48,234 nt of DNA. Source: Gnomoniopsis sp. IMI 355080. Taxonomy: Eukaryota; Ascomycota; Sordariomycetes; Diaporthales; Gnomoniaceae. The notes beneath the pieces are model-generated. The model worked only from the letters and a program-made list of their open reading frames with translations. It had not been told where the DNA came from and searched no databases. The first letter of the stretch is position 1. The number at the start of each line of letters is the position of its first letter. Location of the stretch: assembly GCA_027946555.1 (NCBI GenBank), contig JAPEVC010000257.1, positions 1-48,234 of the forward strand, written 5' to 3'. Both the position numbers and the translations under genes were made by a program. This document shows, piece by piece, positions 23,034 to 34,100 of this stretch.

Positions 23034-24379
23034 ATGGCTTTTCAACAACTACCCAAACTCAAGAGTGTCCTCGGTAGACACCGTCTACTAGCCCCTTCCG
23101 CCAGCATCCATGTCAGCCCTCTCTGTCTGGGAGGCCTAAGTACGTAGTATGCTGTTCTCCAGCAGACTGAATTACATCCATAAACTAACGAGAAATCTCA
23201 TAGGTTTTGGCACTGCATGGTCAGCCATTGCTGGAGAGTGTACCCAGGAGACGACATTTGACCTTCTCGACGAGTTTTATGACTTGGGTGGAAACTTTGT
23301 CGACACTGCGAATATGTACCAGGCCGGCCAGTCCGAGCAGTTCATCGGCGAGTGGCTGAAGAAGACAGGTCGCCGCTCTGAAATGGTGATCGCCACCAAG
23401 TATTCCATGAATTCCATTGTGGGTCGACCGGGAGTTCAGGCGAGCAACTTTGGTGGCACAGGTACCAAGGCTATGCACATTTGCATTGAGAACAGTTTGA
23501 AGGCTCTCCAGACAGACTACGTCGATATTGTAGGTGTACTCCCGCATTTGTGTCCCGTACCTCCAGGTTTCTAACAAAAGCAGTATTATGTCCACGTATA
23601 TGACTACGCCACATCCGTCCCCGAGCTGATGCAGTCACTCAACCACCTTGTGGCGCAAGGCAAAGTCCTCTACCTGGGCATCAGCGACACACCGGCCTGG
23701 TTTGTGGTGAAATGCAACGCCTACGCACGCCAGCACGGCCTGCGCTCTTTCTCCGTCTATCAAGGACGCTACTCGGCGCAGCAGCGCGACTTGGAGCGCG
23801 AGATCATCCCCATGTGCAAATCCGAGGGCATGGCGATCCTGGCATTCGGGGTCCTTGGCGGGGGTGGCTTCCAGGCGCCTGGTACGAAGAAGGAAGGCGG
23901 TCGGATCGTGATGGGTCCTTTGGCCACAGGTCGTGAGGAGCAGATTTCGGGTGTCCTGGATGGTGTTGCGAAGCGTCATGGCGTGTTGCTCACAAGTGTT
24001 GCGTTGGCATATGCTATGTACAAGGTGAGTCACATAGTCTCCCTCTTTCGCTTTTGAACCAGTGACATTTACTTACTTACCACACCAAAACCAGACACCT
24101 TACCTATTCCCTATTGTGGGTGGGCGCAAAGTCGAGCATCTCAAGGCCAACGTGGAAGCTTTGAGTCTAGAGCTAAGCAAGGACGACATGGCTGAGATCG
24201 AAAACGGCTATGACTTTGACATTGGCTTCCCGCACAACATGGTTAACTTTACAGGTAAAGCGGCCCTGGGACCTGAGGATGTGATTCCAGGCCTCTCGCT
24301 TGGTCAATTCGACTACGTGGCTCCGCAGACTGCCATCAAGCCCCACAAGGGGGACATCAACGTTGCATGGAAAGTGTAG
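23034..24379 (+). CDS. Aldo/keto reductase, AKR9 (aryl-alcohol dehydrogenase / norsolorinic acid reductase-like) family
   Basis: Four exons: 23034-23139, 23204-23529, 23584-24024 and 24095-24379 (385 aa, the usual size for this family). Donors are GTACGT, GTAGGT and GTGAGT; branch sites ACTAACG and TTCTAAC are visible. The (beta/alpha)8 barrel has the full catalytic tetrad: Asp69 (FVDTANMY), Tyr74, Lys101 (IATKYS) and His148 (YYVHVYDY). The cofactor-binding end is represented by PIVGGRKVEHLKANVEAL near the C-terminus. These enzymes reduce aldehydes or ketones to alcohols using NADPH in the cytosol. The AKR9 group includes yeast Aad proteins and fungal secondary-metabolism reductases. No biosynthetic genes adjoin, so the substrate cannot be inferred. 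The TATA box upstream suggests regulated expression. Confidence 0.93.
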
Positions 24380-27300
24380 GTTCGGGTATATCACACGGAT
24401 AGCACCATCAAGAGTTGATGATAGATATTGTTTCAATTATCACTTCACATGTCCTGCAACGTGATATTCATCTGATCTTGTTCGTATGTGGGCAAAAGAA
24501 GGGGAAGTCAAAGAAGGGGAAGGGGCCGATTGGACGAAGAACAGGGTAAAAGCAATTTTCAAGGACCGCTTCGTAGAATCCATCCCAGGCGCAGACGGAT
24601 ATCGCTGATAAGGAGGGCACCAAGAAAAGCAGGCGATTGAAAGTCATTAAGAAGAAAACCAAGCGTTCTCTCGCTCATCGCGGAGGTAATTTATAGTCAC
24701 TTTGTGCCGCAGGCTGCAGGGCATTTCCGAACCAACTATATACCACCCAAGACGAGGAACAGTTTAATATCCTGCATGCATAAAGTAGCGGTTCTTCTGT
24801 GACTGCAGTTTAGTGTCTGAGTTCTTGGTGTATCAAGACTGCACAATTCTTTATCTCGGGAGAAGACGTGGGCCAGGGGGCCCTCTTCTGAATCACTTGG
24901 ATAGAGCCACGGGCTTGAACGTAAAAAACACTTGTCCGCCCCCGCCGCACATGCTCAACAGGCACAGAACATGGCGTGCACGCATGGTTCAGGCCGTGGC
25001 ATAGACATGTGCCATGTCACGTTCTTGTGCAACAGGCACATGCCGTGTTGCGCAGCCGGCGACGCTCCCGGCGTGGACCGTGGGAACGATGGGCCACATT
25101 ATTTCCAGTTGCACGAGTGAAAGGGCGTGTTTGGCTGCATTGTCTCGCAAACGATCCGACCCCTCTTCTCGTTACCCTTTCTCAAGGGCAGCGGGGACGA
25201 TGATGTGCAGAGGCATGCAGTAGGCAGCTTCCAGTTGCGCGACGTCAACAAAGAATTGGCCGCACAGTACGACCGGAACGCACCCCCCTCTTATTGTGGT
25301 GGCGCGACCGGCGAAGGATCGTCCAATGGCTTGTGGATGATCTCGCAGGCAATGGAGGAATCGAATTGCAGCGCGGTCACCGCAGTAGCAAAAGTTGTGC
25401 AAGGACTCTCTTCGACATGTCGGAACACATGCTCAATGGTTGAGGTCGGATTGTTATGGTGAGCAAAACGCGAGGTTGCGGGTCGTCTGGCTTTGTCAGC
25501 TACTTCCGTAACTAGCTATGCACAGCTCTCTGGGAATTCCACCTTGCTTCTCCGTTTCCATCTCCCATCAGAGCCATCTGAGGGCTCAGTGGTCGGTCGA
25601 TTTTCTGTCCCATGCATCTAAAGTCTCTCATCGGTGGTCCCAATTGCCAAACATTCTTTACATCCCTGGAATGGCCTCGAAGACGGACTCAGTCCCGCGA
25701 CGGATAACATTCGGCAGAGCGCATGTTTCATTTGCTTCGGGACCTGAAAGCTCATTTCTCACCTTATCCTATGAGCAAGCTTGCGTTGATCTTGAAGTCA
25801 TGATTTTATGGCGAAGAGCATCTTCCAAGAAGCATCTATGGTAATGAGCTCGAGGGCGCCATCGCGGGTCGACCTCTGTGTTTTGGCTAATTTATCGGAT
25901 CAGTCAACTTGGTTCCAAACCTGCATCCTCTGCGCTGTGTGCTGCCAGCAGATACATTCATTCACCTTGCTTGCTGCGTACCTGCTGGTTACATTTGGTC
26001 TCTCCTGAGCCGCACCTCCAAGTGGAGAGACTGTTCCACGAGTGCGTGGGTACTGGCGACCTTGCTACTGCATATCATTGCTGCCGTGCGACGTTTACCC
26101 GAGCACGAGAGGAGAGGAAATTTCCCGATCGAAGCGTACAGCCGTAGGGCATCCACCGCTGGTGACACGACGCCTTCTCATACTCCCTTGTCCCTGCCTG
26201 TCAAGCTGCTGTCGTGCCACCACCACGAAATGTACAGCCACCTGAAACTGGCCGGGTGTGTATAGGCTTTGCCTCTCTGGTCCTCGGTGCTGCATCCCAA
26301 GGGGTCACGCACGAAGGGAACAAGATTAAGCTTATGTCTGCGGCAAAATCGAATCCGTCGCCATGTCATGTGGCTCGGCTGTGTCGTGGGAGCTGCCGTT
26401 TACCAAGACGACCTCAGCTTGGAGGCGGAAATTGGACCCCCGCGAGCAAATGTGATCTGTCGAGACTGGAGTGCTACGCCCGCGGTTACATGCGCTGGAA
26501 GTCTGTTGGCGGGCTGGCTATCTCGAGGCGACCACCCTATATATCCTAGATCAGCGATGATGGTTTCTCGAATACCAAATCAATTCGCATGTCGCATTCG
26601 CAAGAGTGTAGGCGTACGTGCGTCCACAGACTCCATCAAATGCAAAATTCATCCGCGCCTAATCCAGAAGATCGACCACGGTTCGACACTCCATCCTTCA
26701 GAAACAACATGTCACATTTACGGCACGGCCTGTGCTTCAGTAGGCACCTCATCCCAGAGCCTCTCATTTCACAGCTCCCGTTTGGCAGCAAGCGCTGACC
26801 ATGCTCTCGTTTACGCTTTTGGCAATCCCGCCAAAGCAGCCACGGCAGGCTGCAGATTTTATGACGGCTGGGACGGCTGGGACGCTGCGGCGCTGCGGAA
26901 TGTCCCAGGGGCCATCTTGACTCGAGGCACCGTCGTCCAATGTTGAGACTCAATTCGGCCTGCGGCCAGAGGCCTGCGCACCAACTGCACCTTGACGCCG
27001 AGAAGAGGGAAGTAGCCGTTCCAGGGTCACGGTCAAAAGGGCCTCCTACTGGCTACACTTAACGGCATCTAGATGCGGTGCGCTCCGTATCTTACCCCAC
27101 TGGTTTCCCAAAGGGCATGGAGGATCCCCAATGTGTGATCGCGTTCGATGAAGCTGCTGACCGAAGAATTGACTATCTGGAAGTTCTTTAATCCCAAGAC
27201 GCCCATCTTTGAGCTTGACAGTCCATCCTTGTCACCACCAGGCTAGCTACATGGGTCGCCATCAACCAACACTCGCCGTGGAACAGGTACTATCCTCGCC

Positions 27301-29090
27301 GCCCACGGCTAGCCAATGAAAGAGAGCGAAGGTACCGGAGTACGAGAGTACTGGCTGGCCGACTGATGGATCCACAGCGGTACAAGCTCTGTGTTTCCTT
27401 TCGGACAATTTGGATGTGCTTGTGCAAACCAAGCTCGTGGGGAAACAGAGTATGAGACACTTGCGTGGCAGGGCTACTAAATGGAATTTTGCGGAACCAG
27501 ACTGTTCAAGCTTACCAACGTTCTGGAAGAACGCTAGAAATTCTTTGACAGCCACATGAGAAGGGACACGATCCACCTTTGGTATCTGACGTGGTTGTCT
27601 TGACGCGGGTATCGACAGAAGCCAGGACCTGAAAGAGAGACAACCATCCTCGCGTATGGCGGTCAAGCCGAGATTCTGAACGATGAATGGAGCTAGATCA
27701 AGTAATATGTTTCCATCATCTGCAGAGAAGCATGCGTAGAAGGTGAGGAAGGCTGCCACCCTCCCCCTGCTCACCGAGAAAGATGGACATGGCACGGCCA
27801 ACTGTGTGGTCCAGTGCGTCCTCTCTTCTCCGTCATGCTACGGGCAGACCCGCCACGTGTGTCGAGTCAAGAAGAGTTGCTGTCTTGGATACCTAGGTAT
27901 CTAGTCATATTTTCTTTGTTGCACCCTTCTCAGAAGCCGGCTAGCCTGAGTGACTAGACGGCACCTCCTGCAGCCATCCGTCAGGCTGGTCAGTGTCAAA
28001 GCTCTTCCTGTACATTTTCAAACAAGCCAATGGCATGTTTGGCCGGTCAAGCTGCCATCAAACTGATTTGTTTTTCCCATGCCACACATCCGCTGCGTCA
28101 TGCGGTCGCCTGTGTTCGCCCCTTCGGGCCAGCGCCCCAGCCTGGTGAAATCTACTGAAACCTGAGCTCACTTCAATTTCGGTGCTGCTTTCTCCACAGC
28201 TGTGGTCTTGATGGTGCCTACAGGTTGATGTGGTAACCTCTTCAAGTATCTTCTACTCTTAGACTTGCCGGAAAGAGGACTTGTCTCTGCTGAGACATAC
28301 TTTGGGATGAGAGGAATGGGTGCAGAAGCTGGAGAACAGGATTGATAGAACGGGAAGAAACTCCTTTGCAGCTGTCACGATATCGTTTGGGCTTTCCGGG
28401 CGGCTCGATCCCTTGATGCTGAGCGTTGCCTCAAGACAGGTAACGTGCGCACCATCTCTGACCAGGTCTCTTGCTCAAGATTCAGCCGATCCATTATCAC
28501 GAACGCTATTCGCGCTCCCATGACCACCTGGTCCATTACCCATCGCTTACTCCGATCAGTATTCACTTTGTGGCTTCCAAGTCGACCGAAAAAAGAGCGG
28601 TGGACCCAACCAACCACCATCTCTTCGCACAGAGTCTCGATTCCAAGACACCCTGGACAAAGAAAATTCCCTCGAGAGCACCGCCGACCTGGTCGTTACG
28701 AGCAGCAACAGCTGACCATGCAAATAGTTGCATAGTCGGTCTCAAGTAAAGATTAAAGGAACCACCCTAAGTCCTTGTTGAAGCTGCCGCGAGACCTCCT
28801 TTTTCTCTGGTCCTTGAAGAAACTTTCAAAGTGTGCCAGCGAGGATCTTGTTTTCAGTCTGAAGCTGTTTGCACATTGGAAAGGGGACTTGGTTGTCCCT
28901 TGCCTTGCATAAACTGGTCTTGCCTTGCCTCCACAACCCGACTGCAGGCGTGTCTGAGTCCTTATCACCACTACCCGTCCTCTCAAACTCGGGGTCTGGC
29001 CTTCTAGAATCAACTTCCTACTACCTACCAACTACCACTCCTGCATATTGTTTCTGTCCATTCGAGACATCCCCACTCGACCTCACCGCC
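24380..29090. other. Long spacer (4.7 kb) upstream of the APSES factor gene
   Basis: No gene recognised on either strand. Frames of 179 codons (minus, 27801-27262) and 225 codons (plus, 26269-26946) are open. Neither starts with ATG at its 5' end, and neither shows a domain. A TACCTAGGTA palindrome lies at 27890-27899, and GCCCCTTCGGGCC near 28117 could form a tight RNA hairpin. The final 250 bases are C/T-rich, as expected for the leader of the next gene. Long upstream regions are common for fungal transcription-factor genes. Confidence 0.45.
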
Positions 29091-31164
29091 ATGTTGTCAC
29101 TGGCTTCCCTTCTTAACCCGGCGCCCCCTGGGCATCTGCCACCCACTGCTCGATATCAATCAAGTTCAGCCTTGTCTTCGCCAGCTCCTTCGTTCACTTC
29201 CGAATGTCACAACCTGTTCTTCCATAGGCACATCGTTTCCACAAAACACCCAAAGATGGTCAAAGATTCCGGGGGCTTCGTCAAGTCAAAGGCCAAGGGC
29301 ACCGTCAACTTTCCCCCCTTCGAGAGCCTTGACGAGCATTGCCTCCGAGAGATCAGACGTTACCAGATTTATCCATGGGGAAAGATTCAAGAGTATTGTC
29401 GGCACATACCTTACAATAGTGGCAAAAAGGACTTTTACGACAAGACAGGCCGTGAAAGTTTTGAAGGTCAGTACTTATTGTGACTACCATAAATATACAT
29501 CCTGAGGCCTACAGACTTACAGCTGATACTCTGCATGCAGTGTTCCAATACATATTCAAAGTTCCAGGCGATGAGACCGAGTATACAGTCATGTGGGACT
29601 ACAACATAGGCCTGGTCCGCATGACTCCCTTTTTCAAGTGTTGTAAATACTCCAAGGTATGTTCATCCCGATCACTCAGGCATTCAAGGTTTGTGGTAGC
29701 GAATGTCCAAGGCACTAAGAAGAAGCAGACTCAACCAGCCAAGATGTTGAATCTGAATCCTGGCCTCCGCGACATCACACACAGCATCACTGGAGGCTCC
29801 ATCGCAGCTCAAGGTAAGTCTCACATGGGGCCTATTGTGCGCCCCCCCCCCCCAAAAAAAGGATCAACAAGTACACTAACAGCATTTCCCTTCCAACAGG
29901 CTACTGGATGCCCTTCGCCTGCGCCAAAGCTGTCTGTGCAACCTTCTGCGCTCCCATAGCCGGCGCCCTGATCCCCATTTTCGGCCCCGACTTTCCATCC
30001 CAATGCATCAACCCCGACGCGCCCGAGCACGGCCGCATGCAGATCGATCAGATGATCGTCGCGGAATCAGCTCGTGAGGCCGAGATGTTCCGCCGTATGT
30101 ATGCCAACGCGGCTAGCGTGGCTGCCAACAGCCATCTACCTTCACACCACCAACATCAACTCCACTACTCCAAGACGCACCCACACAACCATGGACCCGC
30201 GCTTCCCAGCCCTACCAGTATCTCAAGCCCACATCTCGGTCGACGCGCTGTACCAAGGCACAGCGGCTCGCCGTTTGATTATGACAGGGAGCGCCTGGGC
30301 CTTGAAGGTCGGCTGCGCTTCAAGCACGGTCCGGAGAGCCCGTATACGACGAGCTCTGAGCCGGACATACATACTCGTCCCGAGCTTCATCATCACGCAC
30401 TGAGTACTCATACAGTGGTCAGAGGCGGCACGATGTACTCTCCGCTGTCTCCCCCACGATCCAGCGGTAACGGTGGAGAGTGGACAGTCAGAACTCATGC
30501 TCTTCCTTCTCACCCGCAGTACACTCACACCCACTCTGGACGTCCAGGCGGGTATCTTCACCCTGGTGCGTACCAGGAGATCCGTGAACTCTCCCACCCC
30601 ACTGCCAGTGACCCAATCCTGAGCGCGATTCCTCGCTTAGGCCGCGGAAACCAGCGTCTTGAGTACCAGACTTACCAGCACAGTCAACACCATCTTCACC
30701 CACCGCCGCAGCCGCAGCCGTACTTCCCCCCTCGTCTACCCCCCGTCTCTGCCAGCTCAGTGTGGGACGCTCCACACAACATACCCAGCAGCAAGAGGCC
30801 CGCCACGGATATAATGCATGTGCCGGGTGATTATGACGAGTACAGTGACAAGAGTAGCCCGACGACGACGGTGACGACTGGCACGTCCATCTCGCGGGAG
30901 GACTGCGGTCCTGAGCCGGCGGCGACGTCGGGCACGGACAAGAACGCAGCATTGTTGCTGATGAACTTGAGCGTGCGAGATCACCCCAAGGACGTCCGTA
31001 GTGGATTCCGGGAGGAGGCGCAGCAGCAGCAGCAGCGAGAGGTTCGTCATCGGGTCCCTGGGGCGCGTGGCTGTGGCCCGGAGAGCATGTCGATGAGTCC
31101 TGTGTCCGGACCAGACGGGCAGGACGGGCATAGAAACAAGCGGCGGAGGGCAACCTCAATGTAA
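29091..31164 (+). CDS. xbp1: APSES/KilA-N DNA-binding transcription factor, Xbp1-like
   Basis: Four exons: 29091-29466, 29541-29656, 29729-29813 and 29900-31164 (613 aa). Junction phases (1, 0, 1) all agree. The start gives MLSLASLLNP, a typical N-terminus for this group, and is preceded by CACCGCC. Residues about 75-235 hold the conserved block: EYCRHIPYNS, KTGRESFEVFQYIFKVPG, TVMWDYNIGLVRMTPFFKC, AKMLNLNPGLRDITHSITGG and GYWMPFACAKAVCATFC. This is the APSES winged-helix-like DNA-binding fold as found in Xbp1-type proteins. Yeast Xbp1 is a stress- and quiescence-induced repressor, so a nuclear regulatory role is inferred; targets here are unknown. The C-terminal 380 residues are His/Pro/Ser/Gln-rich, contain a QQQQQ run, and end with the basic HRNKRRRATSM, a likely nuclear localisation signal. 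Confidence 0.9.
29842..29860 (+). repeat. C12A7 tract inside the third intron of the APSES gene
   Basis: Twelve C then seven A, within intron 29814-29899, about 40 bases upstream of the acceptor. It interrupts the usual T-rich stretch before the 3' splice site. Length is liable to sequencing error. Confidence 0.9.
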
Positions 31165-34100
31165 GACAAGAGCGACAGCCCCGAGGCAACATTCCTTGGC
31201 GTCTCCAGTGGCGGTGTGACGGCGTTAACTGGCTTGGAAATCTTCTCCTTTCTCATTTGGGGGGTTTTTTTTTTTTGGATGTGACAAGACAGGACAAGAC
31301 ATGATATCTTCAGTCCAATCCATGTATCTCTAAGAGAAAGAGAGAAAGAGGCAAACAGGTGGGAGCAATGGTTTGAAAGTTGTGTTTTCGGCGCTTGCGG
31401 TATTGGGAGTTCTCATTTCTAGGTGTCCTTCAAAATTGGTAGATCTTCGTCGCAGGGCAAGCACAGTACCTCAAATTTCCATGCTCGTTGACTTTTGGAT
31501 CAAGTTCTATTGCATCATCCTTGAGTCCATGATGTATATCTGCTTCTTGCTAGGTCCTTCAGGTGGCAAAGGGGCACACATCCTGCCGACGCCTCAGCAG
31601 CAAGACTCGTCAAATAACAAAGATTGACATCTTCCGGATTCAGTTCTATTCAGCGGGCTCGCAGGTCAGCTGCAAAATATCAGAAGAACTCAAGCAATCA
31701 TATCGTCTGGGTCAGAAGGTCGAATGAAAGAGCGATCTCAATAATGTGGTTGTTCCTGTGGACTCAAGAAGTGGCCGCCTGCCCTGCTTCCACTGTCAAA
31801 CAACGGATGAATGCTGCATCACGCAATCCCAACGTGATTCCAATGAGGCATCGTTATTCACAGCGATTTTTCCAAGGATATAACAAGCTGGGCCCTCGTT
31901 GTAATGGGTCGGTCCTATGATCTCTAGAGTTGATCGCCGAAGGTATAGTCCACTATTCGCCGGGGCATGTATTCGTGTCCCTTGTAGGCCCGATCAGTTA
32001 CATGCAGGACTGATCTTCCGTTTGACGAACATAGAGTCTGTTCAACTGCATTGAAATGAAGTATATTGTCGATTCGCTTATACAAGATTCTTAGGTCTAA
32101 TTACATTGCAAACTCTATCTGACTTACCGCAGTGGGAATTCGCTGAAGGTCCTAAGCCGTTATTGCATTGTCCAATATTTACTGAACGCTCAGCACAACT
32201 ATAGACCTGATCTGGGGATTAATTCAAGCGAGTACCTAGGTATGTGGACCACTTATATGTAGTTAGTTAAGGACCTACATGGTGAGGCATGGTGGGCTCT
32301 TTCTCGCTCCAGCCTCCTCTCTTCTCCTGTCTCCTCCCTCTCCCGGCTTTCAAATACTAACCTTTCGCGTTATACCTTCAGGAATAATACGTCCTCGAGA
32401 TGGAAAAGATAACATCAAAGAGAAGTCTGTCAACATAACCTCCGCCTAGAGAAAGGCTATTCGCCGCGAGATTCTGTACGTGCTAGCCTTCACGCCAAAG
32501 CAAATTGAGTATGTTGAATTCCAATGTATCCATGAAAATCAAGTAGATTCTTCACCAAAAAACATGCTCATGGTTGCCCTGTCCGTTATGGTCGTCCATT
32601 CAGAATGGTGGCAGAAGAAAAGGAAGAGGTTGTCCCTCTCAGTCGGCTTATTTGACACAGTGAACGCCGTTGCTCGACGGGCCCTAGGACGCGACGACCG
32701 AGAAGAAGACATACTAGTAACAGAAGCCCTCTGGCTGAGACTTCCTGGCTATCCGGGATTTCATCGTCGCAAGCCTACGATGTACCGCTGCGTCAAGGAA
32801 CCACTCTAAGGGTGAGTCCAGCTGCTCATCCTGGGCCTGCTCATATACCAACTTATTTGTTCTGATCTTATCAAGTCGAAACTTCAAGTGGCCAATTTGG
32901 CCGTTGAAGAGAGGCCACAGTATCCAACAAGCAGCCAATTGCACTAAGCCACGGGTAGTTCCAAGCGGTTTAGTAGATGGCGAGATGTTGTCACCACTGA
33001 GCAGAGATTCCGTACTGTCCGGCTCAATCTCGGCCTTTTATCAAAAAAAGTGTGCTCGTGAGAGTTTACGCCACTGAGATTCGGGTGCCATGGCCTGCCG
33101 AAATGCGTATTCACACCGCTGTTTGGAAATCAGAACTTCTGTGTACAGGAGGGTCAAAGTTTTGTATTGACCCTTTTCTGGATGGGGCGATAACCTTTGG
33201 GCTGAGCATGCCTTTTCAAGCGATAATTGACGCTTGACTCTCAATCCTACCTGCCTTCGCTTGAATTTGTTTACCAAGAACAGGCAATCGCCATAGTAGA
33301 TGCGCAATCGGTAGGTATGTAGGAGCAGTGTCGCAATAGAGTTGGTGCGTCTCATGGTATAGAGTTCAGTTGCATAATTACATACATAAATGTATGGTAG
33401 ATACTCAGTACATTTGCAGCCGTTGCTGTAGGGCGGCGTCTAAGCCAAACACACGTTCACATGCCGCATAAGAGCGCAGCAGTGATTACACTAGGCTGGC
33501 AACAATTTCGATTTGAAGGTTACGGGCCTACCTCTGACAACCATTTCACCTTGCTAATATAATATGGCTAGAAGGTTGAGAATTCCCTCTTCTTGAAGGC
33601 TGGACTCCTGAAGGAGGAAACCCAAGTACGCATGGGAAACGCAGCTAGCTAAAGTTGATGACGAAGGAGACAAATACGAAGACGAAGAGATATAGCACAA
33701 CAGATCCTCGTTTATCAAATATCTGATTCTGGCCCGGGAAAGAAGGCACCGTCGTACCAATCTGCTGAGGCCAATATTCGTCCCGAAGCAAACAACTAGT
33801 CCTGATGGTTGGCGTATTCTAAGAAAGGTAGCTTGCACTCAAATTCATGTGGGAGTCACTACCAAATTTAACGATCCCCTGACTCTATGTTTTTGCCCTT
33901 ACGGTACTTCTCGTGGCACTTGATTTCGGTCGAACGAGACATCGGCTTCGGGGTCCATGTGAACACCACGAGTAAAAAAGAGACGGAACTACAACGTGCG
34001 GGCCAAGCCGAGCCGTGGCCTTTTGTAATCGCAAGGCCAATGTTGGAATGTGGAATCTTGAATTGCGTGCTGCAACATTGGTCGTGGGGTGTGATGATCT

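Noticed and set aside
26269..26946. A 225-codon open frame on the plus strand
   Set aside because: It begins with TTG, has no nearby ATG start, no recognisable domain and no splice-linked partner. It is probably a chance frame.
27262..27801. A 179-codon open frame on the minus strand
   Set aside because: Its 5' codon is TTG and no in-frame ATG follows; the translation shows no family signature.
28110..28140. GCCCCTTCGGGCC hairpin considered as part of a structural RNA
   Set aside because: A single short hairpin. No SRP, RNase P, telomerase or snRNA core motifs were recognised around it.
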